This document shows, one piece after another, positions 7,923 through 13,103 of a stretch of DNA of 13,103 nucleotides. The stretch comes from Paraprevotella sp. GTDB lineage: Bacteria > Bacteroidota > Bacteroidia > Bacteroidales > Bacteroidaceae. Position numbers and translations under genes: made by a program. The notes beneath the pieces are model-generated. The model was not told where the DNA came from. It worked only from the letters and a program-made list of their open reading frames with translations, and searched no databases. Position 1 is the first letter of the stretch, and the number at the start of each line of letters is the position of its first letter. Location of the stretch: NCBI GenBank assembly GCA_017630975.1, contig JAGBUF010000242.1, positions 1-13,103 of the forward strand. The letters are read 5' to 3'.

Positions 7923-9707
7923 TTATAATACAGGTTGAGTGGCTTCCGCTAACCATTGACGATGATCATAGTCGAGGTACGGAGCCAATGTGTCGTATAC
8001 CATTTTATGATAGTCGTTCAGCCATTGTTTTTCCTCTTTGTTCAGCATGTCGGAATCAATGGGAGCAGTGTCTATTGGACATAAGGTGAGTGGTTCGAAC
8101 TGCAAGAAACGTCCGAATTCACCATCCATGTATGGGATGATGAGTTGGGTGTTTTCTATTCTTATACCATGCTTGCCGGTCTTGTAGATGCCGGGTTCGT
8201 TGGTAAGGGTCATATTGGCACGTAATGGGGTAGGCATATAGTTCATGCGCAATTGATGTGGTCCTTCGTGGACGCAGAGGTATGAACCTACACCATGCCC
8301 GGTCCCGTGCAGGTAATTGATGCCTTCCTGCCACATGGCATAGCGTGCACATACGTCCAATTGTGTGCCGCTACTGCCTTCCGGGAATTTTATCCTTGCC
8401 AAATGGATGTGTCCTTTGAGTACTAATGTATAGTCGTGCTTTTCCTCATCGCTGACAGGTCCGAGTGCGATGGTCCGTGTGATGTCTGTCGTACCGTCTT
8501 GGTATTGTGCGCCTGAATCCAGTAACAATAACCGTTTTGGTTTTAGTTCAATATCGGTTTCCGGTGTAGCTTCATAATGGACAATGGCACCATGTTCGCC
8601 ATATCCCGCAATGGTGTCGAAACTGATGTCGCGGTAGTTCTCTTGCTCGGCTCTGAATGAAGTCAGTTTTTTGTCGATGCTGATTTCTGTTTGTCCTCCG
8701 GCTATGACAGCAGGTTTTAACCATTTGAGAAATTTAACCATGGCGATACCGTCGCGGAGCATAGACCTCCTATATCCTTCAATTTCAGTATCATTCTTAA
8801 CGATTCTCATCAGGGCGATGGGGGAGGGGCAGTCTTCTATCCAACAACCTTTGTTCACACTGTTGTACAGTTTGTAATTGACGTTATTGCAGTCCATCAA
8901 GATGCCTTTGCCTTCATAATTCTCTAATCCATGTACAACGTCTTCGTAAGAACTGATATTTACATGGTTTTCTTTGAGGTGCTGTTCAACGGATGGGGTG
9001 ATTTTCTCCTTATTTATATATAATGTGCAATCGTTTATGGTGATGAACAGATAAGACACAAATAGAGGGTTGCAATGGATGTCCGTACCTCTCAAGTTCA
9101 AGGTCCATGCAATCTCATCCAGCGCAGCAACCATCATTCCGTCGCAATTTTTCTCTTGCATGGCAGAACGAATATCGGTCAGTTTTTCTGTCGCACTTCT
9201 TCCTGCGTACTTCATAGGCTGAATCTCTACCTCGTTTTTTGGGATGTCGGGGCGGTCTTCCCACAATTGTGCCGCGGGGTTGAGATCAGTTCTTATTGTA
9301 ATGTAGGCTTTGCCCAACTCCTCCTTCAGCCTAAAAACCTCATTGGTAGGATAGGTCCATGCATCTACTCCTACAACACAGTTCTCCTTCAGTTCTTTTG
9401 TCAACCATTGAGTGATGGATGGTGTGGAAGGGAGTCTGTCTTTCATCAAGACAAAAGGTGTTCCTGATAGTTGTTCTTCAGCTGCGATGAAATATCTTGA
9501 GTCAGTCCAAAGTGCGGCTTTCTCAAGTGTTACGACTGCTGTTCCTGCTGAACCATTGAACCCCGAAATCCATTCTCTTGTTTTCCAGTGGTCGGGAATA
9601 TATTCTCCGCAATGAGGATCTGTGCTGGGAAAAATGAATGCATGCAGTCCGTTTGCTTTCATGTAGGTGCGGAGGGCGGATACTCTATCTATAATGTGTT
9701 GTTTCAT
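7923..9707 (-). CDS. Xaa-Pro aminopeptidase (M24B, three-domain XPNPEP1-like)
   Basis: This metallopeptidase removes an N-terminal residue preceding proline from peptides, probably in the cytoplasm, since no signal peptide is seen. The 594-residue length and three-domain layout resemble the XPNPEP1-type enzymes rather than the ~440-residue E. coli PepP. The N-terminal creatinase-like domain has FIFPSTDPHCGEYIP, WISGFNGSAGTAVV and ALWTDSRYF; a second similar domain follows to about residue 300, then the pita-bread catalytic domain. All five metal ligands are visible: D397 and D408 (DSGAQYQDGTTD), H471 (HGTGHGVG), E504 (TNEPGIY) and E518 (RIENTQL). The short C-terminal extension with WLNDYH is also family-typical. 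It is the first gene of a likely operon with the carbonic-anhydrase-like gene, 18 bp downstream. Confidence 0.95.
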   Translation of the reverse strand: MKQHIIDRVSALRTYMKANGLHAFIFPSTDPHCGEYIPDHWKTREWISGFNGSAGTAVVTLEKAALWTDSRYFIAAEEQLSGTPFVLMKDRLPSTPSITQWLTKELKENCVVGVDAWTYPTNEVFRLKEELGKAYITIRTDLNPAAQLWEDRPDIPKNEVEIQPMKYAGRSATEKLTDIRSAMQEKNCDGMMVAALDEIAWTLNLRGTDIHCNPLFVSYLFITINDCTLYINKEKITPSVEQHLKENHVNISSYEDVVHGLENYEGKGILMDCNNVNYKLYNSVNKGCWIEDCPSPIALMRIVKNDTEIEGYRRSMLRDGIAMVKFLKWLKPAVIAGGQTEISIDKKLTSFRAEQENYRDISFDTIAGYGEHGAIVHYEATPETDIELKPKRLLLLDSGAQYQDGTTDITRTIALGPVSDEEKHDYTLVLKGHIHLARIKFPEGSSGTQLDVCARYAMWQEGINYLHGTGHGVGSYLCVHEGPHQLRMNYMPTPLRANMTLTNEPGIYKTGKHGIRIENTQLIIPYMDGEFGRFLQFEPLTLCPIDTAPIDSDMLNKEEKQWLNDYHKMVYDTLAPYLDYDHRQWLAEATQPVL

Positions 9708-9730
9708 GTCGGTATTTGTTAAGTGTAACG

Positions 9731-9738
9731 CAAATTTA
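9731..9738 (-). promoter_or_regulatory. Promoter -7 element of the Xaa-Pro aminopeptidase gene
   Basis: On the minus strand this reads TAAATTTG, an exact TAnnTTTG match about 24 bp upstream of the ATG. No clear TTTG is found at the -33 position (the minus strand reads CTTTCAG nearby), so only the -7 element is convincing. Confidence 0.4.
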
Positions 9739-9851
9739 CGATTATATTTGTCTGAAAGGAATAAAACGGAAGAAAATATGATAAACAGATATAATAAGAT
9801 GTTCCGTTCTTCGTCTGTTTAAGTTTCTTTATGCAAAAAATAAGAGTTTGT

Positions 9852-9884
9852 ATTGTCTATTTTATTTCTTTTTACTTATCTTTG
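9852..9884 (+). promoter_or_regulatory. Promoter of malate dehydrogenase
   Basis: TATCTTTG at 9877-9884 is an exact TAnnTTTG element, with ATTG at 9852-9855 as a -33 element 21 bp away. The inferred start of transcription (about 9890) is inside the upstream open-frame extension, which supports initiation of translation at 9923. Confidence 0.6.
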
Positions 9885-9922
9885 TTCCTATATTAATACG
9901 TATTATTTTTTATAAGAACACT

Positions 9923-10915
9923 ATGGAATTTTTGACAAATGACAAATTGGTGATTGTCGGTGCTGCCGGCATGATCGGATCTAACATGGCGCAGTCTGCG
10001 CTGATGATGGGTTTGACTTCAAACTTGTGTCTGTATGATGTATTTTCTCCCGAAGGTGTGGCAGAGGAAATGCGTCAAAGTGGTTTTGATAATGTAAATA
10101 TCACAGCAACAACAGATGTTGCTGAGGCTTTCAAGGATGCCAAGTACATTATTTCTTCAGGTGGTGCGCCTCGTAAGGAGGGTATGACTCGTGAAGATTT
10201 GTTGGCAGGTAACTGTAAGATTGCGGAGGAATTGGGTAAGAATATCAAGACATATTGTCCCGATGTGAAGCATGTGGTAATCATCTTTAATCCGGCTGAT
10301 TTGACAGGTTTGGTGACATTGCTTTATTCAGGTTTGAAACCTGGTCAGGTAACCACTCTTGCCGGTTTGGATTCAACTCGTTTGCAAAGTGCATTGGCAA
10401 AGAAATTCGGTGTGATGCAAAGTGAAGTGACCGGATGTGCAACTTATGGTGGTCATGGTGAGCAAATGGCAGTATTCGGAAGTGCAGTTAAGATTGCCGG
10501 AAAACCATTGACAGAGTTCATTGGTACGGCAGAGTTCCCGGAAGAAGAATGGGAACAAATGAAGAAGGATGTAACACAAGGTGGTGCCGCTATTATCAAG
10601 TTGCGTGGCCGTTCTTCTTTCCAAAGCCCTTCTTATTTGTCTGTTGAAATGATTCGCTCAGTGATGGGTGGTGCAAAATTCCGTTACCCTGCAGGTACAT
10701 ATGTGTCTAACGAGAAGTATAATCATATCATGATGGCTATGGATACAGTGCTTGATGAGAATGGTTGTTCTTACAAGATGCCGGAAGGAACTCCTGAAGA
10801 AATCGCAAAATTGGATGCAAGTTACGCTCACTTGTGCAAGATGCGCGATGAGTTGGTAACGTTGAATATCGTTCCTGCTATTTCTGAATGGAATGCTATC
10901 AATCCGAATTTGTAA
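9923..10915 (+). CDS. mdh: Malate dehydrogenase (NAD-dependent, lactate/malate dehydrogenase family)
   Basis: This enzyme interconverts malate and oxaloacetate with NAD(H) in the cytoplasm. In Bacteroidales it serves the branched, succinate-producing reductive pathway. I chose the ATG at 9923, giving MEFLTNDKLVIVGAAG and 330 residues, because the frame open to 9848 would add a hydrophobic, AT-rich leader that lies over the promoter. The Rossmann motif GAAGMIGSN is at residues 13-21. Substrate and catalytic residues are visible: R84 (GAPRKEGMTRED), R90, N123 (NPAD), the LDSTR segment with R153, and the catalytic H178 in GGHGE. The C-terminal domain is complete. It is a single-gene unit with its own promoter and a strong terminator. 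Lactate dehydrogenase is the alternative in this superfamily, but the APRK and GGHGE segments favour malate. Confidence 0.93.
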   Translation: MEFLTNDKLVIVGAAGMIGSNMAQSALMMGLTSNLCLYDVFSPEGVAEEMRQSGFDNVNITATTDVAEAFKDAKYIISSGGAPRKEGMTREDLLAGNCKIAEELGKNIKTYCPDVKHVVIIFNPADLTGLVTLLYSGLKPGQVTTLAGLDSTRLQSALAKKFGVMQSEVTGCATYGGHGEQMAVFGSAVKIAGKPLTEFIGTAEFPEEEWEQMKKDVTQGGAAIIKLRGRSSFQSPSYLSVEMIRSVMGGAKFRYPAGTYVSNEKYNHIMMAMDTVLDENGCSYKMPEGTPEEIAKLDASYAHLCKMRDELVTLNIVPAISEWNAINPNL

Positions 10916-10935
10916 TCATAAAAATAGGAAATATG

Positions 10936-10968
10936 GAGCGGGTCACATCAGTTTGGCCCGCTCTTTTT
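10936..10968 (+). terminator. Rho-independent terminator after mdh
   Basis: The stem GAGCGGGTCA (10936-10945) pairs with TGGCCCGCTC (10954-10963), with one G-T pair. The loop is CATCAGTT and a TTTTT run follows. It begins 20 bp after the mdh stop. Confidence 0.9.
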
Positions 10969-11100
10969 ATATATAATAAGGTGTATTTTGCGGGATTTTC
11001 TATGGCGTTTCCCCCAAAAGAAGCATATTGAAAGGTAAAGGGGGCAGAAGTTGTTGATTTATGGGAAATTTGAAGGGTGTTAAGGTCGAAACATGGCTTC
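10969..11100. other. Non-coding intergenic stretch before the rpsU promoter
   Basis: This stretch separates the mdh terminator from the rpsU promoter region. I find only frames of fewer than about 20 codons here, and no strong hairpin, tRNA or convincing promoter. It could hold a small RNA, but nothing in the sequence supports one. Confidence 0.5.
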
Positions 11101-11148
11101 GCAATGTTTAAAATCTATAGTTTCCTTTTGTCAGTTCAAAAACATTGC
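11101..11148. repeat. Inverted repeat over the rpsU promoter (possible operator)
   Basis: GCAATGTTT at 11101-11109 is the exact reverse complement of AAACATTGC at 11140-11148, with 30 bp between. The right arm lies in the spacer between the -33 and -7 elements and the left arm just upstream of -33, a placement that would suit a repressor site. A chance match is possible in AT-rich DNA. Confidence 0.35.
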
Positions 11149-11157
11149 TTAATTTTG
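11127..11157 (+). promoter_or_regulatory. Promoter of rpsU
   Basis: TTTG (11127-11130), a 19 bp spacer and TAATTTTG (11150-11157) match the Bacteroides consensus in both elements and spacing. The expected transcript would have a leader of about 45 nt, AT-rich and without a Shine-Dalgarno site. Confidence 0.8.
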
Positions 11158-11207
11158 CACCGCATTTTGCAAATTTAGTATTAACACATTAATTTTTAAA
11201 CAAAAAC

Positions 11208-11399
11208 ATGATTGTAGTTCCAGTAAAAGATGGCGAGAACATCGAAAGAGCATTGAAGAAATTCAAAAGAAAGTTCGAAAAAACCGGCGTTGTTAAAGAA
11301 TTGAGAAGACGTCAGCAGTTCGACAAGCCTTCTGTGACTAAAAGACTTGCAAAAGAGCGTGCAGTATACGTTCAAAAAATGCAAAGAGTAGAAGAATAA
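11208..11399 (+). CDS. rpsU: 30S ribosomal protein bS21
   Basis: This small basic protein of the 30S platform lies near the 16S rRNA 3' end and helps mRNA engagement. At 63 residues it has the normal length for Bacteroidota. It has the family start MIVVPVKDGENIERALKKF, a central KFEKTGVVKELRRRQ helix and a basic KPSVTKRLAKERA tail. The ATG at 11208 follows an AT-rich leader (TTTTTAAACAAAAAC) with no Shine-Dalgarno sequence. It has its own strong promoter and lies 64 bp before xerC, which has a further promoter. In Bacteroides this gene normally heads the rpsU-xerC-hpf-tRNA-tuf region, as here. Confidence 0.97.
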   Translation: MIVVPVKDGENIERALKKFKRKFEKTGVVKELRRRQQFDKPSVTKRLAKERAVYVQKMQRVEE

Positions 11400-11412
11400 T
11401 TAACTGTTTTTC

Positions 11413-11443
11413 TTTGAACTTTTATTTTTATTTCCTATTTTCG
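11413..11443 (+). promoter_or_regulatory. Promoter of xerC-hpf
   Basis: TTTG (11413-11416), a 19 bp spacer and TATTTTCG (11436-11443) match the Bacteroides promoter with one deviation (C in place of the third T of TTTG). It would give xerC a short leader of about 15 nt. Confidence 0.55.
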
Positions 11444-11463
11444 TTGCCATAAAGCAGCGAGGT

Positions 11464-12345
11464 ATGTGGTTAGAATCCTTCCTAAAATACTTGGCATACG
11501 AGCGGAACTATTCAGATAGAACCATCGCTGAGTATGAGAACGATTTGAAAGCGTTTGAGTCGTTTTATAAGGATTTGAATCAAACTTTAACTTGGGGGAC
11601 AATTGATGCCGATGTGGTGAGAGATTGGGTGGTGTCCTTGATGGAGGCCGGATACAAATCCTCTACTGTCAATCGGAGATTAAGTGCAGTCCGGTCATTC
11701 TATAAGTATTCTTTGAAACGTGGATGGCTGAAAGTGAGCCCGGTAAAAAATATTAAGGGGCCCAAGCGAGAGAAACTGTTGCCGATGTTTCTTAAGGAAA
11801 GTGAGATAAACCATTTGTTGGATGGACACTTCTTTAGTGATGACTTCACGGGTAGAAGGGATCGGTTGATTATAAATATGTTTTATGCAACCGGTATTCG
11901 TCTCTCGGAATTGACAGGCTTGAATGATGGTGATGTTGATTTGGAGTCAAAACAATTAAAGGTGCTCGGAAAACGAAATAAGCAGCGATTGATACCTTTT
12001 GGACAAGAGTTAGAGGCTTTGCTCATTGAATATAAGAATGAGAGGACTTTGCTTGGAACGAATGTCGGAGGTGCGCTGTTTGTTGATGACTCCGGTTGTA
12101 GATTAAAAAATGAAAAGGTAAGAGAGCTTGTGCAAAATTACTTGTCATTGGTTACTACAATAAAAAAGAAGTCGCCTCACGTATTGCGGCACACATTTGC
12201 TACCTCGATGTTGAATAACGGTGCAGATTTGGAAGCTTTGAGGGAGTTGTTGGGGCATGAAAGTATTTCTACAACAGAAATATATACTCATACGACCTTC
12301 GAAGAGTTAAAAAAGATGTATAACAAAGCTCATCCAAGGGCTTAA
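11464..12345 (+). CDS. xerC: Tyrosine recombinase XerC (chromosome dimer resolution)
   Basis: This is a 293-residue cytoplasmic site-specific recombinase, which with its partner XerD would resolve chromosome dimers at dif. The N-terminal SAM-like core-binding domain spans about 1-85 (YLAYERNYSDRTIAEYENDL, then NRRLSAVRSFYKY). The catalytic domain follows with the full set: R146 (ATGIRLSEL), K170 (LGKRNKQR), H239 and R242 (PHVLRHTFAT), H265 (LLGHES) and nucleophile Y274 (TEIYTHT). The length, lack of extensions and position between rpsU and hpf mark it as the housekeeping enzyme, not a phage or transposon integrase. XerD versus XerC cannot be settled by sequence alone; I favour XerC from Bacteroides gene order. 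It is 7 bp before hpf. Confidence 0.9.
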   Translation: MWLESFLKYLAYERNYSDRTIAEYENDLKAFESFYKDLNQTLTWGTIDADVVRDWVVSLMEAGYKSSTVNRRLSAVRSFYKYSLKRGWLKVSPVKNIKGPKREKLLPMFLKESEINHLLDGHFFSDDFTGRRDRLIINMFYATGIRLSELTGLNDGDVDLESKQLKVLGKRNKQRLIPFGQELEALLIEYKNERTLLGTNVGGALFVDDSGCRLKNEKVRELVQNYLSLVTTIKKKSPHVLRHTFATSMLNNGADLEALRELLGHESISTTEIYTHTTFEELKKMYNKAHPRA

Positions 12346-12358
12346 AAAGGGAATGATT

Positions 12359-12658
12359 ATGGAAGTAAAGATTCAAGCGATTCATTTTGACGCTACAGAG
12401 AAACTCCAGGAGTTTATTGAGAAGAAAGTAGCGAAGTTCGGAAAAATCAGTGACGAAATAAGAAAGGTAGAGGTGTCATTAAAAGTCGTTAAACCTGAAA
12501 CCTCCATGAATAAAGAAGCCGCAATAAAGGTGTTGGCTGCATCTGGAGAGTTTTTTGCAGAGAAAGTTTGCGACACATTTGAAGAAGCAGTAGATGTATG
12601 CTTGGATGCATTGGCGCGCCAATTGTCCAAATATAAGGAAAAACAAAGAAGCCACTAA
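12359..12658 (+). CDS. hpf: Ribosome hibernation-promoting factor, short form (HPF/RaiA)
   Basis: It binds the 30S decoding region in stationary phase and silences ribosomes. The ATG at 12359 gives 99 residues (MEVKIQAIHFDATEKLQEF). An ATG at 12353 would add two residues, but the AGGGA at 12348-12352 is better spaced for the second ATG. The beta-alpha-beta-beta-beta-alpha fold is suggested by VKIQAIHFDAT, the helix FIEKKVAKFGKI, strands VEVSLKVV, AIKVLAASGEFFAEK and the helix EEAVDVCLDALARQLSKYKEK. It lacks the C-terminal dimerisation domain of long HPF, so 100S formation would need a partner. It is co-directional with xerC, 13 bp after its stop, and precedes the tRNA cluster, as in other Bacteroides. 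Confidence 0.88.
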   Translation: MEVKIQAIHFDATEKLQEFIEKKVAKFGKISDEIRKVEVSLKVVKPETSMNKEAAIKVLAASGEFFAEKVCDTFEEAVDVCLDALARQLSKYKEKQRSH

Positions 12659-12675
12659 AAAAATATATAGTTTTT

Positions 12676-12706
12676 TTTGCGGTTTCAAAAAATACACTTA
12701 ACTTTG
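12676..12706 (+). promoter_or_regulatory. Promoter of the tRNA cluster (and probably tuf)
   Basis: TTTG (12676-12679), a 19 bp spacer and TAACTTTG (12699-12706) match the Bacteroides consensus. It lies just after hpf and about 41 bp upstream of the first tRNA. Confidence 0.75.
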
Positions 12707-12743
12707 CAGCCGTTTCAGCACGTTCTAAGTAGCGTGCGGCTGC
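12706..12743. repeat. Inverted repeat between the tRNA promoter and the first tRNA
   Basis: GCAGCCG (12706-12712) pairs with CGGCTGC (12737-12743), and an inner CACG (12719-12722) pairs with CGTG (12733-12736). The expected transcription start is about 12712, so only the inner stem and right arm would be in the RNA. The outer repeat may therefore act as DNA, over the start site, or by chance. Confidence 0.4.
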
Positions 12744-12747
12744 AATT

Positions 12748-12821
12748 GCCTCTTTAGCTCAGTTGGCCAGAGCACGTGATTTGTAATCTCGGGGTCGTTG
12801 GTTCGAATCCGACAAGAGGCT
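12748..12821 (+). tRNA. tRNA-Thr (anticodon UGU)
   Basis: The acceptor stem GCCTCTT/AAGAGGC, D-arm GCTC/GAGC, anticodon loop TTTGTAA (TGT at 12782-12784) and T-arm GTTGG TTCGAAT CCGAC are all present, with discriminator T at 12821. The 3' CCA is not encoded. The anticodon stem (CGTGA with TCTCG) has one T-T mismatch (12777/12789). The total length is 74 nt. Confidence 0.95.
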
Positions 12822-12841
12822 CAAAAAAGTCGAAAGACAAA

Positions 12842-12924
12842 GGGCAAATACCAGAGTGGCCAAATGGGGCAGACTGTAAATCTGCTGGCTTACGCCTTCG
12901 GTGGTTCGAATCCATCTTTGCCCA
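12842..12924 (+). tRNA. tRNA-Tyr (anticodon GUA)
   Basis: GGGCAAA pairs with TTTGCCC. The anticodon stem GCAGA/TCTGC encloses CTGTAAA (GTA at 12876-12878). A long variable arm (TGGCTTACGCCTTC) marks a class II tRNA, as expected for bacterial Tyr. The T-arm is GTGG TTCGAAT CCAT and the discriminator is A. The length is 83 nt and no CCA is encoded. Confidence 0.95.
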
Positions 12925-12944
12925 CAAGTTGTCTAACGGCAAAT

Positions 12945-13017
12945 GCGGAAATAGCTCAGTTGATAGAGCACTAGCCTTCCAAGCTGGGGGTCGCGGGTTT
13001 GAGCCCCGTTTTCCGCT
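12945..13017 (+). tRNA. tRNA-Gly (anticodon UCC)
   Basis: GCGGAAA pairs with TTTCCGC. The anticodon stem CTAGC/GCTGG has one A-G or similar non-standard pair and encloses CTTCCAA (TCC at 12978-12980). The D-arm is GCTC/GAGC and the T-arm GCGGG TTTGAGC CCCGT. The discriminator is T, the length is 73 nt and no CCA is encoded. Confidence 0.94.
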
Positions 13018-13025
13018 CTAATTTT

Positions 13026-13097
<72 letters not shown>

Positions 13098-13103
13098 CGA
13101 GAA

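Noticed and set aside
9075..9467. 130-residue plus-strand frame opposite the aminopeptidase
   Set aside because: It is a shadow of a complete M24 peptidase gene with all metal ligands on the other strand.
10997..11046. CCCCC and GGGGG runs as a possible hairpin
   Set aside because: Only five bases pair across a ~24-nt loop, with no T-tract and no supporting context.
11464..12345. Tyrosine recombinase as a sign of a mobile element
   Set aside because: Length, full housekeeping domain layout and the conserved rpsU-xerC-hpf order indicate chromosomal XerC. No flanking repeats, excision genes or cargo are present, even though tRNA genes are nearby.
12754..13021. Open frames on both strands across the tRNA genes (62 and 81 residues, with segments such as VGFEPTTPRLQ and GVVGSNPTRG)
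   Set aside because: They are translations of tRNA sequence in sense and antisense. Such peptides are a well-known source of false hypothetical proteins; the four tRNA folds explain the region fully.

Overview
The window looks like a metagenome-type contig made of two unlike pieces. About 12.3 kb (roughly 798-13103) is a Bacteroidales chromosome, most like Bacteroides, Phocaeicola or Prevotella. The evidence is the promoters (TTTG, about 19 bp, then TAnnTTTG), mostly absent Shine-Dalgarno sites, the gltX-waaA pair, the rpsU-xerC-hpf-tRNA order, and a surface protein ending in a Bacteroidales-style GKKVLVK tail. The first ~800 bases are much more AT-rich (about 28% GC in a sampled line, against about 47% in gltX). 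They hold a truA fragment and the start of an unknown gene with a Shine-Dalgarno site, as expected of a low-GC Firmicute. The pieces meet inside a ~25 bp stretch (798-822) that makes sense in both genes in different frames, which points to an assembly chimera.

Layout. 1-822, minus strand: partial unknown gene, then truA lacking its N-terminus. 789-2813, minus: a 7TM-HD (PgpH-type) membrane phosphohydrolase whose last residues are lost at the join. 2906-5640, plus: gltX and waaA (Kdo transferase), overlapping by one base and ending at a hairpin. 5711-7262, plus: a secreted leucine-rich-repeat surface protein and a previously uncalled 56-residue protein, closed by a bidirectional terminator. 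7326-9707, minus: an Xaa-Pro aminopeptidase followed by a gamma-class carbonic anhydrase, probably one operon. 9923-10915, plus: malate dehydrogenase with its own promoter and terminator. 11208-12658, plus: rpsU, xerC and hpf. 12748-13097, plus: four tRNA genes (Thr-UGU, Tyr-GUA, Gly-UCC, Thr-GGU). In Bacteroides this cluster normally leads into tuf, which would lie just beyond the window.

Most genes are housekeeping: tRNA charging, lipid A core assembly, peptide turnover, carbon metabolism, ribosome assembly and hibernation, and chromosome dimer resolution. I see no defence system, CRISPR array, prophage or insertion sequence. The points most worth a second look are the chimeric join, the 56-residue protein behind the surface protein, and inverted repeats over the rpsU and tRNA promoters.
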